From Rhodopseudomonas infernalis (lineage in GTDB: Bacteria > Pseudomonadota > Alphaproteobacteria > Rhizobiales > Xanthobacteraceae): a DNA stretch of 64,000 nucleotides. This document shows, piece after piece, positions 47,808 to 56,161 of this stretch. A program made the position numbers and the translations under genes. Location: contig NZ_JAJNAL010000007.1 of the NCBI RefSeq assembly GCF_022271405.1, positions 98,995-162,994 of the forward strand. Reading direction: 5' to 3'. The notes beneath the pieces were generated by a model, which had not been told where the DNA came from, ran no database searches, and saw nothing but the letters and a program-made list of their open reading frames with translations. How positions within the stretch are numbered: the first letter of the stretch is position 1; each line of letters opens with the position of its first letter.

Positions 47808-48791
47808 TCAGCTTGCCTGCAGCGCGTGGACCGAGAACAGCCCGCTGTCGTCCATCCAGCTCTGCTGCAGCGACCAGCCGGCTTGCTCGGCCAGCGTGCG
47901 GAAGCGGGGGAGGCTGTATTTGTAGCTGTTTTCAGTGTGGATAGTCTCGCCGGCCGTGAAGGCGAAGCGTTCGCCGAGGATGCGGACGGTCTGGTCGCGC
48001 TGGCTCACCAGATGCATCTCGATGCGGTGCTGATCGCGATTGTAGATCGCCCGATGTTCGAACGTCCGCAGGTCGATATCACCGCCGAGCTCGCGGTTGA
48101 TCCGCGCCAGGAGATTGAGATTGAACTGCGCGGTGACGCCGGCCGCGTCGTCATAGGCCGGGACCAGAAGCTTCTCGTCCTTCTCCAGATCGACGCCGAC
48201 GATTAGCCGGGCGCCTTGGCTCAGACTGTCTTGGCCGAGAATGTCGCGGAAGGTGCGTAGCAGATCCGCCGCTTCGTGGGGCTCGAAATTGCCGATGGTC
48301 GAGCCGGGGAAGAAGCCCACCTTCGGCAACTCGCGCACGTCGTCCGGCAGGGCGAACGGCGCGGTGAAGTCCGCTGCGACCGGATACACCGCGAGCTCCG
48401 GGAAGTCGGCGCACAGCTCCTCGGCCTGCGCGGCAATGAAGTCGCCCGAAATATCCACCGGCACGTAGGCGGTGACCTTATGGGCGCCGAGCAGCAGCCG
48501 GATCTTGGTGGTGGCGCCAGCGCCGAATTCGACCAGCGCGGCGTCCGGCGGAATCAGCGCGGCGATCTCGCCGGCGCGGGCGCGCAGGATGCCGAGTTCG
48601 GTGCGGGTCGGGTAGTATTCCGGCAGCTTGGTGATGCCGACGAACAGTTCAGAGCCGAGGTCGTCGTAGAAGTACTTCGGCGGCAGCGATTTCGGCGATC
48701 GAGACAGGCCGTCCAGCACGTCGTTCGCGAAGCTCTGCGTCTGCGGATCGAGCTGATGCGCTCGGGCTTGCACGGCAACGTGCATATTCAT
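47808..48791 (-). CDS. egtD: L-histidine N-alpha-methyltransferase
   Basis: The 327-residue SAM-dependent enzyme has K-Y-F-Y-D-D-L-G-S-E-L-F near 39-50, Y-Y-P-T-R-T-E-L near 59-66 and the SAM loop V-E-F-G-A-G-A-T-T-K. Also seen are Y-V-P-V-D-I-S and F-P-G-S-T-I-G-N-F. It trimethylates histidine to hercynine, the first step of ergothioneine synthesis. It is downstream of egtB by 45 bp on the same strand. Confidence 0.95.
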   Translation of the reverse strand: MNMHVAVQARAHQLDPQTQSFANDVLDGLSRSPKSLPPKYFYDDLGSELFVGITKLPEYYPTRTELGILRARAGEIAALIPPDAALVEFGAGATTKIRLLLGAHKVTAYVPVDISGDFIAAQAEELCADFPELAVYPVAADFTAPFALPDDVRELPKVGFFPGSTIGNFEPHEAADLLRTFRDILGQDSLSQGARLIVGVDLEKDEKLLVPAYDDAAGVTAQFNLNLLARINRELGGDIDLRTFEHRAIYNRDQHRIEMHLVSQRDQTVRILGERFAFTAGETIHTENSYKYSLPRFRTLAEQAGWSLQQSWMDDSGLFSVHALQAS

Positions 48792-48836
48792 GGGCAGTCT
48801 CCCGGGTGCGCCCGTGGCGCTTGTCGTTGATGGATC

Positions 48837-50090
48837 TCAGACGTCGTATTCGGCGAGCCGGAGTCCGGTGAACTGCCAGCGGTGGTGCGGATAGAAGAAG
48901 TTGCGATAGGTCAGGCGGCTGTGGCCGTCCGGCGTGACGCAGGACGAGCCGCGCAGCACCAGCTGATTGACCATGAACTTGCCGTTGTATTCGCCGAGCG
49001 CGCCCTCGATCGCCTTGTAGCCGGGGTAGGGCGCGTAGGCGCTGCGGGTCCACTGCCAGACCGTGCCGAACGCGTCCGCAAGCTGACCGGCGCGCGCGGC
49101 GACTTCCCATTCCATCTCGGTCGGCAGATGCTTGCCCGACCAGCGCGCGAACGCGTCGGCCTCGTAGTAACTGACGTGGCAGACCGGCGCGTCCGGATCG
49201 ATGCTCTGTAGGCCGCCGAGCGTCATGATCCGCCACGCGCCGTCCACTTGCCGCCAATGGCCCGGCGCTTCCCAGCCCTCGCGCTCGGCGCAGGCGAAGC
49301 CGTCCATCAGCCACAGCGTCGGGGTGCGGTAGCCGCCGTCGGCCATGAAGGCCAGCCATTCGGCGTTGGTCACCAGGTGCCGCGCCAGCGTCACCGGGCC
49401 GACCAATGCGCGGTGCGCCGGCTTCTCGTTGTCGAAATGGAAGCTGTCGCTGGCGTGGCCGATCGAATGGATGCCCTCCGGCAGATCGACCAGCGCATCG
49501 CCGCCGCGATCGGAGGCGGGCAGCCGCCACGCCGGATCGTAGGCCGGCGGGATCGGGTTCTGCGCGAAGGCATGCAGGATGTCGGTCAGCAGCAGCTCCT
49601 GATGCTGCTGCTCGTGATTGAGCCCGACTTCGACCAGCGGCTCCAGCTCGCGCAGCTTGGCGTCGTCCGCCTCGGCGAACAGCTTCAGCATCGCGGCGTC
49701 GACGTGCCGGCGATAGGCGGCGACGTCGTCGACGCTCGGCCGCGTCAGCAACCCGCGCGCCGCCCGCGTGTGCCGGGGACCGGCGGAGACGTAATAGGAA
49801 TTGAACAGATAGGCATAATCGGGGTGGAAGACCTGGTAGCCCGGCTGGTGCGGGCCGAGCAGAAATTGTTCGAAGAACCAGGTGGTGTGCGCACGGTGCC
49901 ATTTCGCCGGGCTGGCGTCCGCCATCGACTGCACCACCTGATCCTCGGGGCTGAGCGGCGCGGCTCGCCGTTCCGTCTCCTGGCGCACGGTCAGAAACGC
50001 CGCCGACAGGCGGGCGACGAGAGTCTGCGGCGGCGGGGACGATTCAGCAGGAACAGCTACAGAAGCGGCGGCGGAGGACAGATTCGACAC
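48837..50090 (-). CDS. egtB: Hercynine oxygenase (EgtB, sulfoxide synthase type)
   Basis: The 417-residue product joins a DinB-like iron domain (His in W-H-R-A-H-T-T-W-F, and G-L-N-H-E-Q-Q-H-Q-E near 158-167) to a formylglycine-generating-enzyme-like domain ending in R-G-S-S-C-V-T-P-D-G and R-L-A-E-Y-D-V. EgtB joins a thiol donor to hercynine with O2. No egtA, egtC or egtE is next to it, so the sulfur donor may be cysteine rather than gamma-glutamylcysteine; that is inference. Confidence 0.93.
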   Translation of the reverse strand: MSNLSSAAASVAVPAESSPPPQTLVARLSAAFLTVRQETERRAAPLSPEDQVVQSMADASPAKWHRAHTTWFFEQFLLGPHQPGYQVFHPDYAYLFNSYYVSAGPRHTRAARGLLTRPSVDDVAAYRRHVDAAMLKLFAEADDAKLRELEPLVEVGLNHEQQHQELLLTDILHAFAQNPIPPAYDPAWRLPASDRGGDALVDLPEGIHSIGHASDSFHFDNEKPAHRALVGPVTLARHLVTNAEWLAFMADGGYRTPTLWLMDGFACAEREGWEAPGHWRQVDGAWRIMTLGGLQSIDPDAPVCHVSYYEADAFARWSGKHLPTEMEWEVAARAGQLADAFGTVWQWTRSAYAPYPGYKAIEGALGEYNGKFMVNQLVLRGSSCVTPDGHSRLTYRNFFYPHHRWQFTGLRLAEYDV

Positions 50091-50197
50091 GAGCGACTCC
50101 GGTTTGCGAGAAAACGCTGCTTCTGGGAAGCGGTTCCGAGATTTGCCAAATAGGTGCTCGCGACGCGATTGGAAGGCGGGGGCGAGTCCGCAGTCTG

Positions 50198-50216
50198 TCC
50201 CTCAGCAACCCTGAGG
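50198..50216. promoter_or_regulatory. Inverted repeat in the egtB/grxD gap
   Basis: CCCTCAG (50198-50204) and CTGAGGG (50210-50216) flank CAACC, about 108 bp before egtB and 154 bp before the glutaredoxin gene. Operator or hairpin; not assigned. Confidence 0.4.
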
Positions 50217-50248
50217 GCGCCCCGGCGCAGCCGGATTGTTGAGCCAAA

Positions 50249-50269
50249 TCAGACCGTCAGCCGGTCTGA
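50249..50269. promoter_or_regulatory. 21-bp dyad upstream of grxD
   Basis: TCAGACCG and CGGTCTGA flank a 5-nt spacer, about 100 bp before the glutaredoxin start. Candidate regulator site. Confidence 0.45.
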
Positions 50270-50369
50270 CTGGCATTTTACTTGGGCTGCGAACGGTTTT
50301 CGCGATACATATATGATGGACTGATCCGGCCGCTGGTGGTCAGCCGGCCGCGCCGCAAAGGGACTCGCC

Positions 50370-50696
<327 letters not shown>

Positions 50697-50710
50697 GCAG
50701 TTTTGTACGT

Positions 50711-51235
50711 TTGAGCGGGGCGGCGACCCTCGAGGTCGTCGTCGCCGACATCACGACGCTCGCGCTGGACGCGATCGTCAACGCCGCCAATAGCTCGCTG
50801 CTGGGCGGCGGCGGGGTCGACGGCGCCATCCATCGCGCCGCTGGCCCGCAGCTTCTGGCCGAGTGCCGTGCCCTCGACGGCTGCGCCACCGGCGATGCCA
50901 AGATCACCAAAGGTTACGGGTTGCCGGCGCGGCATGTGATTCATGCCGTCGGGCCGGTGTGGCATGGCGGCGGTTCCGGCGAGGATGCGGCGCTGGCCTC
51001 GTGCTACCGCCGGGCGCTGGAATTATGCGCACAGCATGGCCTTGCGTCGGTCGCGTTCTCGGCGATCTCGACCGGCGTTTACGGCTTTCCCCCGGAACGC
51101 GCCGCGCCGCTCGCGGTCGCGACTTGCCTCGAGACGCTGGGCACCGTGCCCGCCATACGCCGTGTGGTGTTCTGCTGCTTCTCGGAACCGAGCGCCGCGC
51201 TGCACCGGGCTGCGCTGTCGGCGGCTCTTGATTAG
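50711..51235 (+). CDS. Macrodomain ADP-ribose/O-acetyl-ADP-ribose hydrolase
   Basis: The 174-residue product begins at TTG 50711, the only good in-frame start. Macrodomain marks are [21 protein letters not shown] near 20-40, [11 protein letters not shown] and I-S-T-G-V-Y-G-F-P near 120. It should hydrolyse O-acetyl-ADP-ribose or remove ADP-ribose from proteins. It is probably co-transcribed with grxD. Confidence 0.9.
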   Translation: MSGAATLEVVVADITTLALDAIVNAANSSLLGGGGVDGAIHRAAGPQLLAECRALDGCATGDAKITKGYGLPARHVIHAVGPVWHGGGSGEDAALASCYRRALELCAQHGLASVAFSAISTGVYGFPPERAAPLAVATCLETLGTVPAIRRVVFCCFSEPSAALHRAALSAALD

Positions 51236-51282
51236 TTGACCGCGGCCGCTACCATCCGTCCAGCTCATATCTGGAGGACTGG

Positions 51283-52563
51283 ATGATCCTGCGTCGCGCC
51301 GCGCGTCTGCTGTTAACCGGAGCGCTCGCAGCGCTGATTGCCTCTCCGGCGATTGCCGAAGGCAGCTTCGATCCGCCGCCCACCGCGAAGTTCTCCCAGG
51401 AGAAGCTCGGCCGCATCGACGCGTTCTTCAACAAGATCATCGAAGAGGGCAAGATTCCCGGCGCGGTGGTGTACATCGAGCGCGGCGGCAAGCCGGTGTA
51501 TCATAAGTATTTCGGCGTCCGTGACGTCGCCACCAAGGCGCCGATGACCGACGACACCATCTTCCGGCTCGCCTCGCTGACCAAGCCGTTCACCGCCTTC
51601 GCGGTGATGAAGCTGGTCGACGACGGCAAGATCAAGCTCGACGATCCGGTTTCCAAATACATCCCGGCCTTCGCCGACACCAAGGTCGGCGTCGAGAAGA
51701 CCAAGGACAACGGCGAGAAGTTTCTCGATTTCGAAGCGCTGAAGCGACCCATCAAGATCAGCGACCTGTTGCTGCACACCTCCGGCATCACCTACGGCTT
51801 CTACGGCGACAACCTGGTCCGCAAGGCGATCGCCGCGGCGAAGATCTACGACGGCGATCCCAGCACGGCCGAATTTGCCGATCGCATCGCCAAGGTGCCG
51901 CTGCAGGAGCAGCCCGGCACGCTGTGGGACTACGGCAATTCCTACGAGGTGCTCGGCCGCGTCATCGAAGTCGCGTCCGGCAAATCGTTCTACGAGTATG
52001 AGAAAGAGAAACTGTTCGATCCGCTGGGCATGAAGGATACCCGCTATTATCTGCCGACGGACGAGCAGAAGGCGCGGATGGCGCAGCCGATGCCCAACGA
52101 TGCCGACTTCCGGGTCGGACGGCCGAGCCGCCCGGACATCGTCAAGCAGTGGGAGTCCGGTGGCGGCGGCCTGACCTCGACGCCGCACGACGTGATCCGG
52201 TTCGTGCGGATGCTGCTGAACAAGGGCGAGCTCGACGGCAAGCGCTATCTCAGCGAAGCGACCTTCAAGGACATGACCACCGATCAGATCGGCCCGTCCT
52301 CCGGCGTCGCGCGCGATTACTTCTACTTCCCCGGCGACGGCTTCGGCTACGGCTACGGCCTCGCCGTCCGCACCGACGCCGGCAACGCCAAGCCGCCGCC
52401 GCCCGGCTCGCTCGGCGAACTGAAATGGGACGGCGCCAGCGGCTGCTACTTCGTGGTCGATCCCAAGCTCGACATGTTCTTCGTGCTGATGGAGCAGACC
52501 CCGTCGCAGCGCCAGCCGGTGCAGCGGGAGCTCAAGAAGCTGGTGTACGAGGCGCTGGAATAG
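51283..52563 (+). CDS. Secreted serine hydrolase (beta-lactamase/EstB-like)
   Basis: The 426-residue class C-type fold has a signal peptide (cleavage near A-I-A, about 25). The catalytic motif S98-L-T-K101 and Y217-G-N in W-D-Y-G-N-S-Y are present. A late G-x-G-Y-G-Y-G-L segment and D-G-A-S-G-C-Y-F replace the K-T-G box. Such proteins are usually esterases or D-aminopeptidases, not antibiotic resistance enzymes. Confidence 0.88.
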   Translation: MILRRAARLLLTGALAALIASPAIAEGSFDPPPTAKFSQEKLGRIDAFFNKIIEEGKIPGAVVYIERGGKPVYHKYFGVRDVATKAPMTDDTIFRLASLTKPFTAFAVMKLVDDGKIKLDDPVSKYIPAFADTKVGVEKTKDNGEKFLDFEALKRPIKISDLLLHTSGITYGFYGDNLVRKAIAAAKIYDGDPSTAEFADRIAKVPLQEQPGTLWDYGNSYEVLGRVIEVASGKSFYEYEKEKLFDPLGMKDTRYYLPTDEQKARMAQPMPNDADFRVGRPSRPDIVKQWESGGGGLTSTPHDVIRFVRMLLNKGELDGKRYLSEATFKDMTTDQIGPSSGVARDYFYFPGDGFGYGYGLAVRTDAGNAKPPPPGSLGELKWDGASGCYFVVDPKLDMFFVLMEQTPSQRQPVQRELKKLVYEALE

Positions 52564-52614
52564 CCCGCCCGACCAACCGAGCGGCGGCCCGGTTGGCGAC
52601 CGACCTTTCCACGA

Positions 52615-52717
52615 GTCATTCGGGGGCGCGCGCAGCGCGCCCCCGGAATCTCTGCGGCGGGGTGCGGGTCAGATTCCGGGTTCGTCCGCCGCGGCGCGGC
52701 GGCCGCCCCGGAATGAC
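52615..52717. repeat. Dispersed repeat family A, copy 5 (diverged)
   Basis: Ends GTCATTCGGGGGC and GCCCCGGAATGAC, with internal CCCGGAATC and GATTCCGGGTTCG, match the 45.5-kb copies. It follows the serine hydrolase gene. Nothing else is seen in the 52564-52888 gap except the ribosome site at its right end. Confidence 0.8.
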
Positions 52718-52888
52718 TCGGGGAGGGGTGGGGGCGTATCGCCATGGGCTTGGTAGGCGCCGCTCTTCGGCGCGGGGAATTATGAAGTCGGGCGTCGGGT
52801 CGCCGGAACTTTGCTCGCGTCTTTGTGTTCCGAATTGACGCTGCGGCAATTTGCAGCCACCGTTCGCGGGCAACCGAAAAGGAATCAC

Positions 52889-53188
52889 ATGACCTACAAG
52901 CAGCCCGGCCGTCAGGGCCTCGTGTCTCGTGTTCTCGCCGCGGTGGTGCTCACCAGCATCTACGCTTTCAGCCTCGTCGGCGCGACCGCGCTGATCACCG
53001 GCGCCTCGACCACCTCGGCCTCCGCGCAGCGCGGCGACTGGGGTCGCGGGCGCGGCCGGGGCTATCGCGGTGGCCGCGGCTACGGCCGGGGTGGCGGACG
53101 CGGCTATGGTGGACGTGGCGTGCGCGGCCCGGTTCGCGGTCGTGGCGCCTGCGTCGTCAACGCCGCCGGCGTGCGCATCTGCCTGTAA
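52889..53188 (+). CDS. Exported Gly/Arg-rich (RGG-repeat) protein
   Basis: The ATG at 52889 has AAAGGA 6 nt upstream. The 99-residue product has an N-terminal hydrophobic signal (V-L-A-A-V-V-L-T-S-I-Y-A, cleavage near A-S-A-Q, about 46). The mature half is almost entirely G and R in R-G-x-G/R-G-Y repeats, and the end is C-V-V-N-A-A-G-V-R-I-C-L with two cysteines. The end domain recurs in rhizobial exported proteins, but I know no function. A nucleic-acid or polyanion-binding surface is inference. Confidence 0.75.
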   Translation: MTYKQPGRQGLVSRVLAAVVLTSIYAFSLVGATALITGASTTSASAQRGDWGRGRGRGYRGGRGYGRGGGRGYGGRGVRGPVRGRGACVVNAAGVRICL

Positions 53189-53214
53189 GACTGTTCGATC
53201 TGAACTGACGCGGT

Positions 53215-53233
53215 GGCCGGGCTTGTCCCGGCC
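53215..53233 (+). terminator. Terminator after the RGG-protein gene
   Basis: GGCCGGG (53215-53221) pairs with CCCGGCC (53227-53233) around CTTGT, then ATTTGCGTTTT. It looks derived from the GTCATGCCCGGC repeat family. Confidence 0.65.
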
Positions 53234-53274
53234 ATTTGCGTTTTCGGGCCAGCGTCGGCCTGGCGCTCGATCGC

Positions 53275-54342
53275 CTACGCGGCGCGCAAAATCTCCCGCA
53301 CCAGCTCCAAGGTCTCGTCGATCATCGCCCGGCTGACGTCGAGATGCGTGCAGGCACGGATGCGGTCGTCCATCATCGCCAGCAGCACGCCGCGAGCGCG
53401 CAGCCGCGCCACCAGCTCGGCGCCCGGCACGCCCGCGCCGTCCGGCCGGAAGAACACCAGATTGGTCTGCGGCTCCTGCACCTCGACGCCGGCGAGCTGC
53501 GCCAGCCCGGCGGCCAGCGCCCGCGCGTTGGCGTGGTCCTCGGCGAGCCGCTCGACATGGTAATCGAGCGCGTAGTTGCACGCCGCGGCGATCACGCCGG
53601 ATTGCCGCATCGATCCGCCGAGCCGCTGCTTCCAGCGCCACACCTCGTCGATGAAAGCGCGCGAGCCGGCCAGCGACGCGCCGACCGGCGCGCCCAGCCC
53701 CTTGCTGAAATCGATCCACACCGAATCCCAGCCGGCGGTCATGTCCTTGGCGGCGATGCCGGTGGCGACAACCGCGTTCATCAGCCGCGCGCCGTCCATA
53801 TGGGTCGCGAGCCCGGCCGCCTTGCCGTCCGCCGCGATGGCATCGAGCGTCGCCTGCGGCCAGATCGTGCCGCCGCCGATATTGGCGGTCTGCTCGACAC
53901 TCACCATGGTCTGCGGTGGCTCGTAGCGGTTTCTCGGATGCAACGCGGCGCGAAATGCGGCGAGCGAGAACATCCCGCCGTCGCCGTCGAGCGGCGTGAT
54001 TTGGAAGCCGCCGAGCGCCGCATGCGTGCCGCCCTCGCGCGACAGGATATGCGCGGTGCGATGCGCGATGATCTCGTCGCCCGGCCGGCAGGTCGCCAGC
54101 GTTGCGGTGACATTGCACATCGTGCCGGACGGCAGAAATACCGCCGCCTCCTTGCCGAGCAGCGCGGCGACGCGCTCGTTCAGCGCGTTGGTGGTGGGAT
54201 CATCGCCGATCTGCTCGTCGCCGACCTCGGCCCGCGCCATCGCCTCCAGCATCGCCGGCGTCGGCCGCGTCTGGGTGTCGGAGAGCAGATTGATACGCAC
54301 CGGCGGCGCGGACGGATCAGGGAGGGAAGGGGTGTAGGACAT
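53275..54342 (-). CDS. ltaE: Low-specificity L-threonine aldolase
   Basis: The 355-residue fold-type I PLP enzyme has L-L-S-D-T-Q-T-R-P-T near 19-28 and P-S-G-T-M-C-N near 71-77. H94 stacks the cofactor, H-M-D-G-A-R holds D183, and the Schiff-base Lys is K214 in D-F-S-K-G-L-G-A-P. It cleaves threonine or allo-threonine to glycine and acetaldehyde. It is the last GC-rich gene before the AT-rich islet. Confidence 0.93.
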   Translation of the reverse strand: MSYTPSLPDPSAPPVRINLLSDTQTRPTPAMLEAMARAEVGDEQIGDDPTTNALNERVAALLGKEAAVFLPSGTMCNVTATLATCRPGDEIIAHRTAHILSREGGTHAALGGFQITPLDGDGGMFSLAAFRAALHPRNRYEPPQTMVSVEQTANIGGGTIWPQATLDAIAADGKAAGLATHMDGARLMNAVVATGIAAKDMTAGWDSVWIDFSKGLGAPVGASLAGSRAFIDEVWRWKQRLGGSMRQSGVIAAACNYALDYHVERLAEDHANARALAAGLAQLAGVEVQEPQTNLVFFRPDGAGVPGAELVARLRARGVLLAMMDDRIRACTHLDVSRAMIDETLELVREILRAA

Positions 54343-54411
54343 GGCCGCAAGTTACCATAACTGTCATGCGGCGCCGAACTTCAACGAAGCGGGCAATATT
54401 GTCGAGCTTGT

Positions 54412-54729
54412 CTACTCCTGGTCCATCAAGCTGTAGAGGCGAACCGCGAGGTCGACAGAAGTCCCGAACAACAACCACGCTGCTCGTTCATCACCAAAGC
54501 CCGATCGAATTGTTTCAGAGAGAGGAATGCCTAGAATCCACTGACCTACAAGGCAAACTACCAAAGTGTAGAGAAATATACTTTGAAGGATCCATGCTGT
54601 AACCCGTCCATGTGCGATCTTGCGGTTCTTGTCGCGATGATTGCCGAGCGAACGAAGCCAAAGAAAGCACCCGAAGCCAAACGCTATCGATGCGAGTGAA
54701 TTCGCAAAGACATTCCATATATTGGGCAT
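54412..54729 (-). CDS. 105-aa membrane protein in AT-rich islet, unrecognised
   Basis: The product begins MPNIWNVFANSLASIAFGFG and has two clear transmembrane helices (about 8-27 and 46-67). A basic loop lies between them (R-D-K-N-R-K-I-A-H-G-R) and an acidic/aliphatic end follows. Codon use is far less GC-rich than in flanking genes. It starts 7 bp after the stop of the 74-aa membrane gene on the same strand, so they form an operon. The ribosome site is weak. No family recognised. Confidence 0.55.
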   Translation of the reverse strand: MPNIWNVFANSLASIAFGFGCFLWLRSLGNHRDKNRKIAHGRVTAWILQSIFLYTLVVCLVGQWILGIPLSETIRSGFGDERAAWLLFGTSVDLAVRLYSLMDQE

Positions 54730-54736
54730 TTTGTTT

Positions 54737-54961
54737 TTAAGATCTGCTGGCGATCAAACCAAGCGTAACCGCGATCATTCCGCCAACTAAAGGTATTAGA
54801 GGCGAGCCGACGTCTATGCTCAAAATTGGATCAATATAGTGTTGAAAGCAGGCGACTAGAAACGCTCCGAGGGCAAACTCCATGCCCAGCGTGCCAAACG
54901 ATTGCGTCCGTTTTTGCCTTGTTTCTTTAATTACCATTGGAACTTCAGCTAACATGCTCAT
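54737..54961 (-). CDS. 74-aa membrane protein in AT-rich islet, unrecognised
   Basis: The product starts MSMLAEVPMVIKETRQKRTQ. It has a basic cytoplasmic-type N-terminus, then two hydrophobic segments (about 28-46 and 55-71). GGGG lies 8 nt upstream of the ATG. Base composition is low-GC like its partner. A sigma70-like promoter lies about 90 bp upstream and two FixK/FNR-type boxes lie further up. No family recognised. Confidence 0.55.
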   Translation of the reverse strand: MSMLAEVPMVIKETRQKRTQSFGTLGMEFALGAFLVACFQHYIDPILSIDVGSPLIPLVGGMIAVTLGLIASRS

Positions 54962-55048
54962 TCGTGCGCCCCGGAAGTCTGCAATAAATGTTGTGAACGA
55001 ATGCCTTCTTTACTCTCAAGTGCAACTACTAGGGTAGCGCAACTAAAA

Positions 55049-55076
55049 ATTGTAAACGAGGGTTGTGTATAGTCAA
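55049..55076 (-). promoter_or_regulatory. Sigma70-like promoter for the islet operon
   Basis: On the minus strand TTGACT (55076-55071) and TACAAT (55054-55049) are 16 bp apart. The predicted transcript start is near 55042, giving a leader of about 80 nt to the ATG at 54961. Confidence 0.5.
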
Positions 55077-55104
55077 CTCGTGCTGAAACTAGGGAGTGTA
55101 AATT

Positions 55105-55118
55105 TTGATTTACGTCAA
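55105..55118. promoter_or_regulatory. FixK/FNR-type box 1
   Basis: TTGATTTACGTCAA fits TTGA-N6-TCAA. Its centre is about 70 bp upstream of the predicted start of the leftward transcript, a class I activator position. Confidence 0.5.
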
Positions 55119-55150
55119 CCAGGACAATGCAGGTTGCAAGTGCGAGTCAA

Positions 55151-55164
55151 TTGATCAAAATCAA
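55151..55164. promoter_or_regulatory. FixK/FNR-type box 2
   Basis: TTGATCAAAATCAA matches the full TTGAT-N4-ATCAA consensus. It is 46 bp from box 1, centre to centre. Confidence 0.55.
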
Positions 55165-55213
55165 AATGACCACTCTAGTTCCAAATTTCCACTCAATAAC
55201 TCGGCATCAGTCC

Positions 55214-55245
55214 CCAAACAAAAAGGCCCCGGCGAACCGGGGCCT
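55214..55245 (-). terminator. rpsD terminator
   Basis: GGCCCCGG pairs with CCGGGGCC around CGAA. On the minus strand the stem is followed by TTTTTGTTTG. It starts about 50 bp after the rpsD stop. Confidence 0.92.
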
Positions 55246-55297
55246 CGATGCATCGGACTGAGCAGCAATCAGTACGAAGAAAGCAATTCCGTCGCGC

Positions 55298-55915
55298 TTA
55301 GCGCGAGTAGAATTCGACGATCAGATGCGGTTCCATCTGGACCGCGAACGGCACGTCGGACAGGGCCGGCACGCGCGCGAACTTCGCGGTCATCTTGTTG
55401 TGGTCGACTTCGATGTAGTCCGGCACGTCGCGCTCGGCGAGCTGGCTGGCTTCCAGCACGATCGCGAGCTGCTTGGACGATTCCTTGACCTCGATCACGT
55501 CGCCGACCCGAACCTTGTAGCTCGAGATGTTGACGCGCTTGCCGTTGACCTTGATGTGGCCGTGATTGATGAACTGGCGCGCCGCGAAGATCGTCGCCAC
55601 GAACTTCGAGCGGTACACCACCGAATCGAGACGGCGCTCCAAGAGGCCGATCAGGTTCTCGCCCGAATCGCCCTTGAGGCGGGTCGCCTCGACGTAGATG
55701 GAGTGGAACTGGCGCTCGGAAATGTTGGCGTAATAGCCCTTAAGCTTCTGCTTGGCGCGCAGCTGCACGCCGAAGTCGGACAGCTTGCCCTTGCGGCGCT
55801 GGCCGTGCTGACCGGGGCCGTATTCGCGGCGGTTGACCGGGCTCTTCGGGCGGCCCCAGATGTTCTGGCCCATGCGGCGGTCGATTTTATACTTGGCTTC
55901 ACTGCGCTTTGTCAT
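55298..55915 (-). CDS. rpsD: 30S ribosomal protein S4
   Basis: The ATG at 55915 gives 205 residues starting [20 protein letters not shown]. The S4 domain includes [12 protein letters not shown] and an S4 RNA-binding fold with [19 protein letters not shown]. The conserved end is H-L-I-V-E-F-Y-S-R. It binds 16S rRNA early in 30S assembly. It stands alone with its own terminator. Confidence 0.98.
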   Translation of the reverse strand: MTKRSEAKYKIDRRMGQNIWGRPKSPVNRREYGPGQHGQRRKGKLSDFGVQLRAKQKLKGYYANISERQFHSIYVEATRLKGDSGENLIGLLERRLDSVVYRSKFVATIFAARQFINHGHIKVNGKRVNISSYKVRVGDVIEVKESSKQLAIVLEASQLAERDVPDYIEVDHNKMTAKFARVPALSDVPFAVQMEPHLIVEFYSR

Positions 55916-56068
55916 CGCGTCCTCGGTTTGCATAGCCATCGCGACCGCGATGGCGTTTTTCAGTCGTGGATGAGGAAACGCGCCCTCCTGTGCGGCCGGA
56001 AAACATCCTGCCGCCGACAGATCCGGCCCCAAAGCTGAGAGGGGTGGACCACGGGTCGCGAAACACAA

Positions 56069-56088
56069 CGCGGGCCGAAAGGCCCGCG
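56069..56088 (-). terminator. Hairpin after the acyltransferase-fold gene
   Basis: An 8-bp GC stem (56069-56076 with 56081-56088) closed by a 4-nt loop. On the minus strand it runs into TTGTGTTT. It is about 70 bp past the stop at 56162. Confidence 0.65.
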
Positions 56089-56161
56089 CTGTTGGCGGGG
56101 TTCTAGGGAGAAACCGCCCGGATGTCAATTCGGCGACAGGGCAGGGAACGGCCCGCGGGCC

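Larger units (their letters stand above)
54962..55213. other. AT-rich gap between the islet operon and the rpsD terminator
   Basis: Low-GC sequence with no convincing gene on either strand. It contains the promoter (55049-55076) and two regulator boxes (55105-55118, 55151-55164) listed separately. Confidence 0.6.

Noticed and set aside
54366..54602. A 78-codon plus-strand frame in the AT-rich islet
   Set aside because: It is opposite the 105-aa membrane gene, lacks hydrophobic segments and a start signal.
55105..55488. A plus-strand frame of 127 codons near the FixK-type boxes
   Set aside because: It reads through the rpsD terminator and antisense rpsD; only the first part is AT-rich, with no ribosome site.
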